From Clostridiales bacterium (GTDB taxonomy: Bacteria; Bacillota; Clostridia; Saccharofermentanales; Saccharofermentanaceae), in contig JAFXMZ010000017.1 in NCBI GenBank assembly GCA_017529925.1, positions 62,001 through 126,000 of the forward strand: a DNA stretch of 64,000 nt, read 5' to 3'. The translations under genes and the position numbers were made by a program. Below, piece after piece: positions 8,222 through 15,690 of this stretch (positions within the stretch are counted from its first letter, which is position 1; the number at the start of each line of letters is the position of its first letter). The notes under the pieces are model-generated. The model saw only the letters and a program-made list of their open reading frames with translations, did not search any database and was not told the DNA's origin.

Positions 8222-9196
8222 TCAGTAAACGAAATAATTAACGCCCCAGGTCAGTCCGCCTCCGAAGGAAGCCATCATGACCTTGTCGCCTTTTTTGAGT
8301 GTTCCTTCCTTCTTCATCTTCGTAAGAAGGATCGGTATCGATGCCGATGATGTATTGCCTGTCTGCTCGATATTCATCGGGAACTTCTCCAGAGATACTC
8401 CGAGCTTCTTGGCCGTAGCATCGATTATCCTCTTGTTAGCCTGGTGGAATACATAATGGTCGATCTCATCGAGTGAGACGCCGCACTTTTCGGCAAGCTC
8501 CATCATCGTCTGGGGCACTTTCGATACGACGAACCTGAAGACTTCCTTGCCGTTCATATTTATATATGTGGACTTCGCAAAATCAGGATCGTCGAACTTC
8601 TTGGGCTGCTTCATGGACTGGGCCACGAGGCACTCCATCTTCTCGGGAGAGGAGGTCAGGATAAAGCTGTTGGGATCGCCCTCTTCCGCTCTCAATACTG
8701 CAGCGCCCGCGCCGTCGCCGAAGAGGATGCATGTTCCGCGGTCCTCCCAGTCGACAAAGTTCGTAAGACACTCTGCGCCGATGACCAGAGCGGTCTTTAC
8801 ATGTCCGTTCTCTATGAAGTTCTGTACAACGTTATAAGCCGTGATAAAACCGGGGCATGCGGAGTTGACATCAAAACAGATGCAGCCCGAGATCCCGAGG
8901 TCTCTCTGGACGCAGCATGCCATCGAAGGGAAAGGAAGGTCGGGGGTCGTCGTTGCGACAACTATCATCTCGATCTCGGAAGGGTCTACACCCGCATCCT
9001 TCACCGCCTCTGCCGCAGCCTTGTATGCCATGGCGGAGGTGGTATCGATGATGCCGTCCGATACGCGCCTCTCCTTGATGCCCGTTCTCTCGGTTATCCA
9101 CTCGTCGTTCGTCTCGACGATCTTCGAGAGATCATCGTTTGTAAGTATCTTCGGGGGCTGATAGGATCCCAGCCCGATGATCTTTCCGGTCAACAT
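8222..9196 (-). CDS. fabH: 3-oxoacyl-ACP synthase III FabH
   Basis: Starts fatty-acid synthesis by condensing acetyl- or branched acyl-CoA with malonyl-ACP. It has 324 residues, with Cys114 in FDVNSACPGFITAYN, His in YVFHQANKRIID and Asn in QTGNTSSASIP, and it ends TWGVNYFVY. The start codon at 9196 is about 30 bases from the predicted transcription start, so the leader is very short. The promoter overlaps a FabT-type operator at 9219-9233. First gene of fabHKDGFZ. Confidence 0.96.
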   Translation of the reverse strand: MLTGKIIGLGSYQPPKILTNDDLSKIVETNDEWITERTGIKERRVSDGIIDTTSAMAYKAAAEAVKDAGVDPSEIEMIVVATTTPDLPFPSMACCVQRDLGISGCICFDVNSACPGFITAYNVVQNFIENGHVKTALVIGAECLTNFVDWEDRGTCILFGDGAGAAVLRAEEGDPNSFILTSSPEKMECLVAQSMKQPKKFDDPDFAKSTYINMNGKEVFRFVVSKVPQTMMELAEKCGVSLDEIDHYVFHQANKRIIDATAKKLGVSLEKFPMNIEQTGNTSSASIPILLTKMKKEGTLKKGDKVMMASFGGGLTWGVNYFVY

Positions 9197-9218
9197 ATAA
9201 ATACCGCCTTCGTAATTC

Positions 9219-9233
9219 CTTTGATAATCAAAG
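9219..9233 (-). promoter_or_regulatory. FabT-type operator overlapping the fabH promoter
   Basis: A perfect 15-base palindrome (CTTTGATTATCAAAG on the minus strand). It contains TTTGATTATCAAA, the core of the FabT box known from streptococci. It overlaps the end of the -10 hexamer and the predicted start site, the position expected for a repressor. No fabT gene lies in the window. Confidence 0.75.
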
Positions 9234-9260
9234 TATTACACAGGGGGAATGATATGTCAA
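9232..9260 (-). promoter_or_regulatory. fab operon promoter
   Basis: Minus strand TTGACA at 9260-9255, a 17-base spacer, then AATACT at 9237-9232, preceded by TG one base upstream (extended -10). TAATAC with a 16-base spacer is the alternative register. Transcription should begin inside the FabT box. Confidence 0.7.
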
Positions 9261-9272
9261 CAATCACGGGGC

Positions 9273-9446
9273 CTATAAATGAGGCAATCCTCCGCACTGA
9301 TCCCCTGTCCCGTCTTCCTCCCCGGAGGGGGGCGCGACGGGCCATATCTCCTGACGGGCGGGCAAAGACAGGTCTTCCGCCCTCTTCCTGAAGAATCTCG
9401 TCAGAAAAGGCACTCTCTCCGTCGTTACAGCTCTGTTGTCCGCCAT
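9273..9446 (-). CDS. Possible small protein, 57 residues
   Basis: I do not recognise this protein. From the ATG at 9446, with GGGAGG seven bases upstream, it reads MADNRAVTTERVPFLTRFFRKRAEDLSLP and ends CGGLPHL. The middle is basic (RFFRKR) and the end is rich in Gly, Pro and acidic residues; there is no membrane segment. It sits between the terminator of the lipoprotein gene and the fabH promoter, where other clostridia often carry fabT, but it is far too short for a MarR protein. The good ribosome binding site is the main support. Confidence 0.4.
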   Translation of the reverse strand: MADNRAVTTERVPFLTRFFRKRAEDLSLPARQEIWPVAPPSGEEDGTGDQCGGLPHL

Positions 9447-9517
9447 GACCATACCTCCCTTCTTTGTCCTTTCATCTAATAGACACCGGAAAGATGCGCC
9501 GAGTTCATTTTTCAGAC

Positions 9518-9559
9518 AAAAAACAACCGGAGGAGGATCTTTCGATCCGGCCTCCGGTT
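9518..9559 (-). terminator. Terminator of the acidic-repeat lipoprotein gene
   Basis: Minus strand: AACCGGAGG (9559-9551) pairs with CCTCCGGTT (9533-9525), with an inner GGATC/GATCC pair, and is followed by GTTTTTT. It lies 27 bases past the lipoprotein stop. Confidence 0.8.
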
Positions 9560-9585
9560 CACTGCTGTTCGTAATAAGAGAGATC

Positions 9586-11283
9586 TTATCCCGCGTAGTA
9601 CATATCTTCGAAGATATCGTTGGCATCGACTCCGTCTACTGTCTGGGGATAGCTCTCGGGGTTGTCGAGATAAGCGTCATACCATGTACCGTCTTCGGTC
9701 TCAAAGATGACCCTGCCCATATCGCCGTCAGCCATGACGATCTTGAGCGCTGTGCCCTTGGGAAGAACGACTTCCTCTCCCGTTGTCACGTCACTTACCT
9801 TGAAGTCAGTCTTGGTGACAAGGGGCTTCGGCCACCAGGACGTATCCGCCGTACCGAGATTGGTTATCACGGTGACGGATCCGTCAGTATCGATATATAC
9901 GGGATAGTAGGTCGTAAATGTTCCAAAGATATCCGTCTTCTTTGTCAGATACAGCGCACCCGTATCCGTAGGCTCGCATCCTCTCCGGACAGCCTCGGCG
10001 CCTTCGGGTGTAAAGGACTCGAGCGGTCCGCCTATATTGCCCCTGACATGATCCGCAGGGACGACACCGAGCTCGGGTGACAGGAGGAGCGTATATGTCT
10101 CCGTATAATCGCCATCCATCGTGATCTCCAAAAGGATCATCGAAAAACCGTTTACCTTCAGAAGATAAGGCGAGCAGCCGAGAGAAGGTACCTCGAGCCT
10201 GTATTCGAAGTCCCCGTAGTTTATGTCATATGAATCAACATAATAGTAATCATCATCGGCAGGCCTGTTCTCACATATAACGATATGATCGAGCTCACCT
10301 GTCCCCTCCGTATCAACACTTACTCCGTATCCGTCGGAATAGAAATCGACCTGATCGTAGAACGGAAGTATATAATCGGCCTTGCCGGTATATATATCGA
10401 AGATCCCCTCTCCGGTTCCCTTCGTATTATCGAGAGGCAGACAGACCGTGCCGGCCTCGGGATTCGAATTAAGTGCAAAGACGATGGTCTCGGGAGTGAT
10501 AAACCACGCAAGGTCACCCGACTTTTCGAGGTCGTTGATATCCGCAGGAGTAAGCTTCCTGCCGAAGGCATCTGACAGTTTCTCTGCGAGCGCATCCTTA
10601 TCGAGCGTTATGTCGGAGATCGTAAATCTCCGGCCCGTCAGGGAATCGAAAGTCGCACCCCTCAGATATGTCCTGTTGATCTGGGGATCATAGGATGAAA
10701 AATACCAGTTGTTCGTGATACTGAATACAGTCGCATCCGATCTCTTTACACACGGTACGTTCTGGAGATACGAACCAGAAGGATCTGTGTCACCCTTTAA
10801 TTCATCCATCAGAGCGAAAAGCTCATTCTCGTCATTGTCGGAGAAATACTCCATCAGCGCCTTCTTAAGGAGCGGATAATCCTTTTCCGAAACATCCGCG
10901 ACCGATAATCCGGAAACGAAGATATAATTGCTGTCCTTCTCGAAATCACCGTAATCCCAGTCCCTGACGACTTCGATAAGGATCGAATCATCGCGGACGC
11001 CCGGTGTAGGAACAGCTGTCGGTTCCGTTACATCAGGTTCGGTCTCATCGGGAACACTTTCCGTCACATCAGGTTCCTCAGTCTCCGCGGGCTCCGTCTC
11101 GTCGGGCTTCTCCGTCTCTTCAGTCTCCTCAGTCTCCTCAGTCTCTTCCGTCTCCTCTTCTTTGTGCTTCTTCCTCTCCTTGCGCTTCTTGCCCGAGTCT
11201 TCGGAGCATGCCGCTATCGAAAAGAGCATGGAAGCTATGAGAATAAGAGCCGTTAACGCCTTGAATCTCTTCACGTCATGCAT
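9586..11283 (-). CDS. Lipoprotein with acidic Thr/Glu/Pro linker, possibly DUF3298-like
   Basis: Surface lipoprotein of unknown function, 565 residues. A signal peptide (about 1-25) ends in a lipobox with Cys26 (SIAAC). A basic stretch (KKRKERKKHKEEE) follows, then a linker of repeated EET, DETEP and DVTEP blocks to about residue 95. The globular part begins near VRDDSILIEVV. Its first half (FDSLTGRRFTISDITLDKDAL, WFITPETIVFALN) resembles the DUF3298/RsiV-type fold, which is inference from motif spacing only. The second half has no motif I know. It has its own terminator and a plausible promoter, so it is monocistronic. The T/E/P linker probably spans the cell wall. Confidence 0.75.
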   Translation of the reverse strand: MHDVKRFKALTALILIASMLFSIAACSEDSGKKRKERKKHKEEETEETEETEETEETEKPDETEPAETEEPDVTESVPDETEPDVTEPTAVPTPGVRDDSILIEVVRDWDYGDFEKDSNYIFVSGLSVADVSEKDYPLLKKALMEYFSDNDENELFALMDELKGDTDPSGSYLQNVPCVKRSDATVFSITNNWYFSSYDPQINRTYLRGATFDSLTGRRFTISDITLDKDALAEKLSDAFGRKLTPADINDLEKSGDLAWFITPETIVFALNSNPEAGTVCLPLDNTKGTGEGIFDIYTGKADYILPFYDQVDFYSDGYGVSVDTEGTGELDHIVICENRPADDDYYYVDSYDINYGDFEYRLEVPSLGCSPYLLKVNGFSMILLEITMDGDYTETYTLLLSPELGVVPADHVRGNIGGPLESFTPEGAEAVRRGCEPTDTGALYLTKKTDIFGTFTTYYPVYIDTDGSVTVITNLGTADTSWWPKPLVTKTDFKVSDVTTGEEVVLPKGTALKIVMADGDMGRVIFETEDGTWYDAYLDNPESYPQTVDGVDANDIFEDMYYAG

Positions 11284-11317
11284 CCCCCTGACAGTCTTTG
11301 TCGTTTTTTACACAACT

Positions 11318-11346
11318 AATATAACAGAGGCTGTCCGGATTGTTAA
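11318..11346 (-). promoter_or_regulatory. Promoter of the lipoprotein gene
   Basis: Minus strand TTAACA (11346-11341), a 17-base spacer and TATATT (11323-11318), 35 bases before the lipoprotein start. The divergent asparaginase gene must use a promoter overlapping this one; a weak TTGTTA-18-TAAGAT (11340-11369) is a candidate. Confidence 0.5.
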
Positions 11347-11399
11347 CAAGGACCGCATAATGGTAAGATATGTGTCAGATAAGAAATAAGGTGGATCAT

Positions 11400-12317
11400 A
11401 TGGCAAAGATACTCATAGTCTCATTGGGAGGAACCATCTGTTCAAAGACCGGACAGGATAAGGTCATCAAGCTCTCCGCAGCCCCCGACAGATCATTCTT
11501 TACAGGCCTCGGCTTCAAGGGTGAACTCTGCTTTTACAATCCGATATCGTATTCTTCGGAGAATGCAACGGTATCTTACTTCAGGGAAGCCCTGAGCGGC
11601 ATCTCGAAAGGCGTTGAAGAGCACTCTCCCGACGGTGTCCTCGTACTCCACGGAACGGACTCCATGTCATATTTTGCCCAGCTTGCCGTAAGGGTGCTGT
11701 CCTTCCTTGATATCCCCGTTGTCATAACGGGAGCAAAGAAGCCCCTGACCGATCCTTCATCCGACGGAAAGAAGAACGTAAGGTATTCGCTGAACCTCCT
11801 GAATGCCGCATGCGAGGCAAAGAGCGGACATGCCACATTCGGTATCGTCTACAGCGATTCTTTCATGGGAGATACGACATTTGTCGGAGCAAACCTCGCG
11901 ACCGATCCCGATTACTACGGGGACATAAGGATTTCCGGAGCAAGGGGAAGCTTCACCAGGCTCACCCGTGAGCAGGCAGAACAGTTCTTCTCGCTCTCCT
12001 CCGTTCCTAAGATCATTACCGTTCCCGATGTTCCGGGCTTTCCGTTTGACCATGTTGACCCTGAAGGATGCGACGCGATCCTCATTGAAGCATACCACTC
12101 GGGAACTGCAAACTCGTCTTCCCGTGAAGATGGACTTCCCGCACTGATCAGGCGTGCGGCCGAAAGGAACGTTCCCTGTTATCTCGCGCCCGTTCCGAAG
12201 CGCAGGGAAAGATATGAGAGCGAGATGACTCTCAGGGATGCGGGCATAATCCCGATAGAAGAGATGCCCATCGAAGGCGCCTGGGCCGAGACAATCCTGA
12301 GGACCGCCATAAAATAA
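11400..12317 (+). CDS. L-asparaginase, type I-like
   Basis: Hydrolyses L-asparagine to aspartate and ammonia. There is no signal peptide, so it is cytoplasmic. The 305 residues begin MAKILIVSLGGTICSKTG with nucleophile Thr12; the second motif LVLHGTDSMSY carries Thr86-Asp87. GAKKPLTDPSSDGKKN and the C-terminal IPIEEMPIEGAWAET also fit. The start at 11400 follows AAGGTGG; the earlier in-frame ATG at 11370 has no site. It is monocistronic, divergent from the lipoprotein gene and convergent with proB. Motifs cannot separate it from glutaminase-asparaginases. Confidence 0.88.
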   Translation: MAKILIVSLGGTICSKTGQDKVIKLSAAPDRSFFTGLGFKGELCFYNPISYSSENATVSYFREALSGISKGVEEHSPDGVLVLHGTDSMSYFAQLAVRVLSFLDIPVVITGAKKPLTDPSSDGKKNVRYSLNLLNAACEAKSGHATFGIVYSDSFMGDTTFVGANLATDPDYYGDIRISGARGSFTRLTREQAEQFFSLSSVPKIITVPDVPGFPFDHVDPEGCDAILIEAYHSGTANSSSREDGLPALIRRAAERNVPCYLAPVPKRRERYESEMTLRDAGIIPIEEMPIEGAWAETILRTAIK

Positions 12318-12346
12318 AAAACTGCCTGCGTTTCCACGCGGCAGCT
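12314..12346 (-). terminator. Bidirectional terminator between asparaginase and proB
   Basis: CTGCCTGCGT (12322-12331) pairs with ACGCGGCAG (12336-12344) with one bulged base. On the minus strand it is followed by TTTTTTATTTTA, so it mainly serves proB. Confidence 0.7.
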
Positions 12347-12375
12347 TAAGACTTGAAAAGACTTTGGTAAGATCC

Positions 12376-13185
12376 TTACTTCGCGGCAAAAAAGGTTCCT
12401 ATGTCGTCCTGATCGAGGATCCTTGAAAGCACCTGAGGCTCTGATCCTTCGGCAATGACTCCGTTGATGCCGTTTGATGTGACCTTCTGCATCGCAGTGA
12501 CCTTCGTATACATGCCGCCCGTTCCGAGCTTGGAACCGGCACCCTTTGAAAAGCCGAGCATCTCATCCGTTATATCCTCGACATAGGATATCCTCCTGGC
12601 ATCCTCATGCTCCCTCGGGTTATCGTCATACAGTCCGTCGATATCCGACAGTATTATCAGAAGATCTGCATTGACAAGACATGCAACATGGGCAGACAGC
12701 GTATCGTTGTCGCCGAATGTTCCGTTATGCATGATCTCGGTCGTGGATACAGAGTCATTCTCATTGATTACGGGAATGATATGTCTCTCGAGAAGTGCCT
12801 CTATCGTATTGGTGATATTGGAGCGGGTGAGCTTATCCGTAAGATCATCCCTCGTAAGGAGGATCTGTCCGCATACATATGAATACTCGGCAAAGCTCCT
12901 CGTATATGCATTCATGAGCTCGCACTGGCCTACGGCAGCGATAGCCTGCTTCTCACGTGTCTCGGTAGGCTTCTCCGGGAGGTTAAGGCATCCGATGCCG
13001 ACTCCGATGGCGCCTGAAGTAACAAGTATGACTTCCTTTCCGCTGTTCTGTATATCGGCTATCGCACGGCAGAGCCTGTCGATGTTGGACAGGTTCATCC
13101 TTCCGTTCTCATATGTGATGGTCGAGGTTCCGACCTTTACAACTATTCTCCTGGCGAAATTGACCGCCATCCTGGATCCGCCCAT
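12376..13185 (-). CDS. proB: Glutamate 5-kinase, lacking the PUA domain
   Basis: Phosphorylates glutamate to gamma-glutamyl phosphate, the first committed step to proline. The 269 residues contain RIVVKVGTSTIT, ILVTSGAIGVGIGCLNL, IPVINENDSVST, FGDNDTLSAHVA and GTGGMYTKVTA, all of the amino-acid kinase fold. The C-terminal PUA domain of E. coli-type ProB (about 100 residues) is absent, as in several Firmicutes. The start may be 13185 or the inner ATG at 13170. There is no proA nearby, so the second proline enzyme must lie elsewhere. Confidence 0.93.
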   Translation of the reverse strand: MGGSRMAVNFARRIVVKVGTSTITYENGRMNLSNIDRLCRAIADIQNSGKEVILVTSGAIGVGIGCLNLPEKPTETREKQAIAAVGQCELMNAYTRSFAEYSYVCGQILLTRDDLTDKLTRSNITNTIEALLERHIIPVINENDSVSTTEIMHNGTFGDNDTLSAHVACLVNADLLIILSDIDGLYDDNPREHEDARRISYVEDITDEMLGFSKGAGSKLGTGGMYTKVTAMQKVTSNGINGVIAEGSEPQVLSRILDQDDIGTFFAAK

Positions 13186-13251
13186 GACTGTCCCCTTTAC
13201 GGTTTTACTGCCCGTAAAGAATATACTCTATTCAATAAAAAAACAAGGGGC

Positions 13252-15558
13252 TCAGTTATCCGAACGTGCGCGCTTCAGCGTTTTGCTCTCATAATCCATG
13301 AGGGGCACGGGCTTTGCAAAGTAATAACCCTGGAAATAATCGCATCCCATCTCGGAGAGGAAATCGACCTGTTCCTGTGTCTCAACACCCTCAGCGATAA
13401 CAGGTATGTTCAGTGCCTTCGCGAGATCGATGATGAGCTTCATTATTGCCCTCGTCCTGTTATTCTCGGTGCTGGCATTGAGGAATACCATGTCGAGCTT
13501 CAGGACGTCGATCGGCATATCCTTGAGCATATTGAGCGACGAGTAACCTGAACCGAAGTCATCCATCTCGACCAGGAAACCGTTCGCGCGGAGCTGCTCG
13601 ATGGTCTTTATCTTCTCCTCGGCATCGTCCATTACTATCGACTCTGTTATCTCGAGCCTCAGGCGCCTCGGATCGATATCATATTTATTGACGAGGTTGA
13701 TTATCTCCGTAGGAACATCCATGAGATAAAAATCCTTGGGAGAAATATTGACCGACAGATAAAGGTCCTCACGTCCTATGAAAGACCAGCTGTTCAGTAT
13801 CCTGCATGCGGATTCCCACATATATTTATCTATCTTCGATATCATTCCGTTCTTCTCGAAGATCCCTATGAACTTTCCCGGAGGAAGGAATCCGAATTCG
13901 GGATGGATCCATCTTACGAGGACCTCAGCGCCCTCGACCCTGCCGTCCCTGTTGACCTGAGCCTGCAGATAGGGAACGATCTGTCCCGTTAGAAGAGCAT
14001 TGTCGAGAGAGCCCGCCATCCTCTGTTCCCACATAAGATCCTCCCTGAGCTTCTCGTCATAATAAGCGATCCTTGCAGTCGCATCATTCTTTATCCCGGA
14101 TATCGCCATGAAGCATCTGTCGAACATGACGGATACTGCGGTATCCCTCTCTGTGATCTCATATATGCCTACGTGTATTATGACCGGATACTGCGTCTGC
14201 GTATCTATGGACAGGGCGGGGATCTCGCTTATTCCCTGAAGGATCGTCTCCTCCTTGTAATCTTCCTTCCTCATAAGGGCTCCGAATCTGTCGCTTCCGA
14301 TCCTTCCGTAGATCGTATGCTCGCTCGCGGCCTCCTCAAGTGTCCTTGCGATCTTTACGAGGATCCTGTCTCCGACGGCACGTCCGTACCTGTCATTTAC
14401 CAGCTTGAACTCCTTGATGTCAGAGGCAACTGCTACATATTCCGTATCCGGATCCTCGTCGAGCCTCTTTCTTACCTTGCTGTAAAAACTTTCCGCATTA
14501 TCTATCCCCGTCAGGAGATCGTGAGTCGCAAGATACTGCTCCTCCTTCTGCTTCCTGATCTCCTCCGTTCTGTCGGTGATCTTGGAGAATGAGCCTATCC
14601 TGTGACCATTGCCGTCAAATGTCTTGTGATATTCGATATCGTAGATGTGGACGCCGTCCTCTCTCTCGAACTCCCTTCTTGTCCTTATGCTGTTGATCTT
14701 CTCGAGTTGTTCCGTAGTCACAGATGTCAGCTCGATCGCCTGGCGCTGGATATCGGACAGATCATCGCCCTGCACATTGAAAAGGACCTTCGCACTGTCA
14801 TTGGCGTAGATACAGTTGCCGTCCTTGTTGAAGAATACTATCGCATCCGATACTGAAGTGAGGATCATATTCTTCATCCTGTCGAGAAGGGCCACCGGCT
14901 TGCGTTCTATCGAATAGTAGTATATGAAGATGCCGCATACCGCAAATCCTATCATGGAAGTGTCGAGCGCCTTCTCAAGAAAGACATATAATGTCTCCCA
15001 CACGGCCGTCAGGAGGATGCCCGCAAATATGACTATATATTTCCTCCAGAATATCCTTGAAGTATTGACCAGCTTCACGATATAGATGGTGACGATGAGC
15101 GCTATCGCTATATATGAAATGAACAGATGGATATCATGATACCAGTAAGGGATAAGGCTCTGATATGATTCGCCCGAATCAAGTGTGATGATCTTCATCG
15201 CAAAGACATGATCGAAAATGGGATCGAGCAGTATCGAGACCGAGTCCGCTATTGACAGTGTCAGGAATATACCCCTGACATACTTCCTGATCGATTTGAA
15301 GCCGCAGTAATCGATACTGAATATCAGGAGATAGAACAGGACAAAATCCGTCCCGATAAAGTAGATCATATATCCCGCTTTACATATAACGGCTATGGGG
15401 GAAGTCGCGATCAAGACATTACCGAGTATCGCCGCCATAACGGCGGCGAGCAGCCTGTAGACATCCGTTGAGATGTCCTTCGGAGAGAGATATGCGCGGT
15501 GCATGCAGAGCAAGAGCAGCACCATCAGCGGCAGCATTATCAGGACATAGTTAAGCAT
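13252..15558 (-). CDS. Membrane GGDEF-EAL cyclic-di-GMP phosphodiesterase
   Basis: A 768-residue protein likely to break down cyclic di-GMP at the membrane. The first 220 residues contain about seven hydrophobic segments, like the 7TM input domain of some histidine kinases. A PAS-like region (about 225-330) and a GGDEF domain (about 345-500) follow, the signature degenerate as RIGSDRFG near 420. The EAL domain (about 525-768) has AEVLVRW (Glu545), ITESIVMDD, DDFGSGYSSL, KLDMVFL, IAEGVET and FQGYYFAKP, the residues required for catalysis. The GGDEF part is probably inactive or an allosteric GTP site. It is monocistronic and divergent from the response regulator. Confidence 0.88.
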   Translation of the reverse strand: MLNYVLIMLPLMVLLLLCMHRAYLSPKDISTDVYRLLAAVMAAILGNVLIATSPIAVICKAGYMIYFIGTDFVLFYLLIFSIDYCGFKSIRKYVRGIFLTLSIADSVSILLDPIFDHVFAMKIITLDSGESYQSLIPYWYHDIHLFISYIAIALIVTIYIVKLVNTSRIFWRKYIVIFAGILLTAVWETLYVFLEKALDTSMIGFAVCGIFIYYYSIERKPVALLDRMKNMILTSVSDAIVFFNKDGNCIYANDSAKVLFNVQGDDLSDIQRQAIELTSVTTEQLEKINSIRTRREFEREDGVHIYDIEYHKTFDGNGHRIGSFSKITDRTEEIRKQKEEQYLATHDLLTGIDNAESFYSKVRKRLDEDPDTEYVAVASDIKEFKLVNDRYGRAVGDRILVKIARTLEEAASEHTIYGRIGSDRFGALMRKEDYKEETILQGISEIPALSIDTQTQYPVIIHVGIYEITERDTAVSVMFDRCFMAISGIKNDATARIAYYDEKLREDLMWEQRMAGSLDNALLTGQIVPYLQAQVNRDGRVEGAEVLVRWIHPEFGFLPPGKFIGIFEKNGMISKIDKYMWESACRILNSWSFIGREDLYLSVNISPKDFYLMDVPTEIINLVNKYDIDPRRLRLEITESIVMDDAEEKIKTIEQLRANGFLVEMDDFGSGYSSLNMLKDMPIDVLKLDMVFLNASTENNRTRAIMKLIIDLAKALNIPVIAEGVETQEQVDFLSEMGCDYFQGYYFAKPVPLMDYESKTLKRARSDN

Positions 15559-15637
15559 GTTACTATTCTATCATCAGAGTCCGTCTAAAGATTTCCGATT
15601 GTATTACGGATTTGTAAATAATCTGTCTTCCCTGCCG

Positions 15638-15666
15638 TTATGCTGACCGTTGATATGTGATACAAT
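15638..15666 (+). promoter_or_regulatory. Promoter of the regulator-kinase-lipoprotein operon
   Basis: TTATGC (15638-15643), a 17-base spacer and TACAAT (15661-15666) with an upstream TGA extended -10, 25 bases before the response regulator start. Confidence 0.5.
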
Positions 15667-15690
15667 GGATAAGTATAAAGTGGGGGCAAT

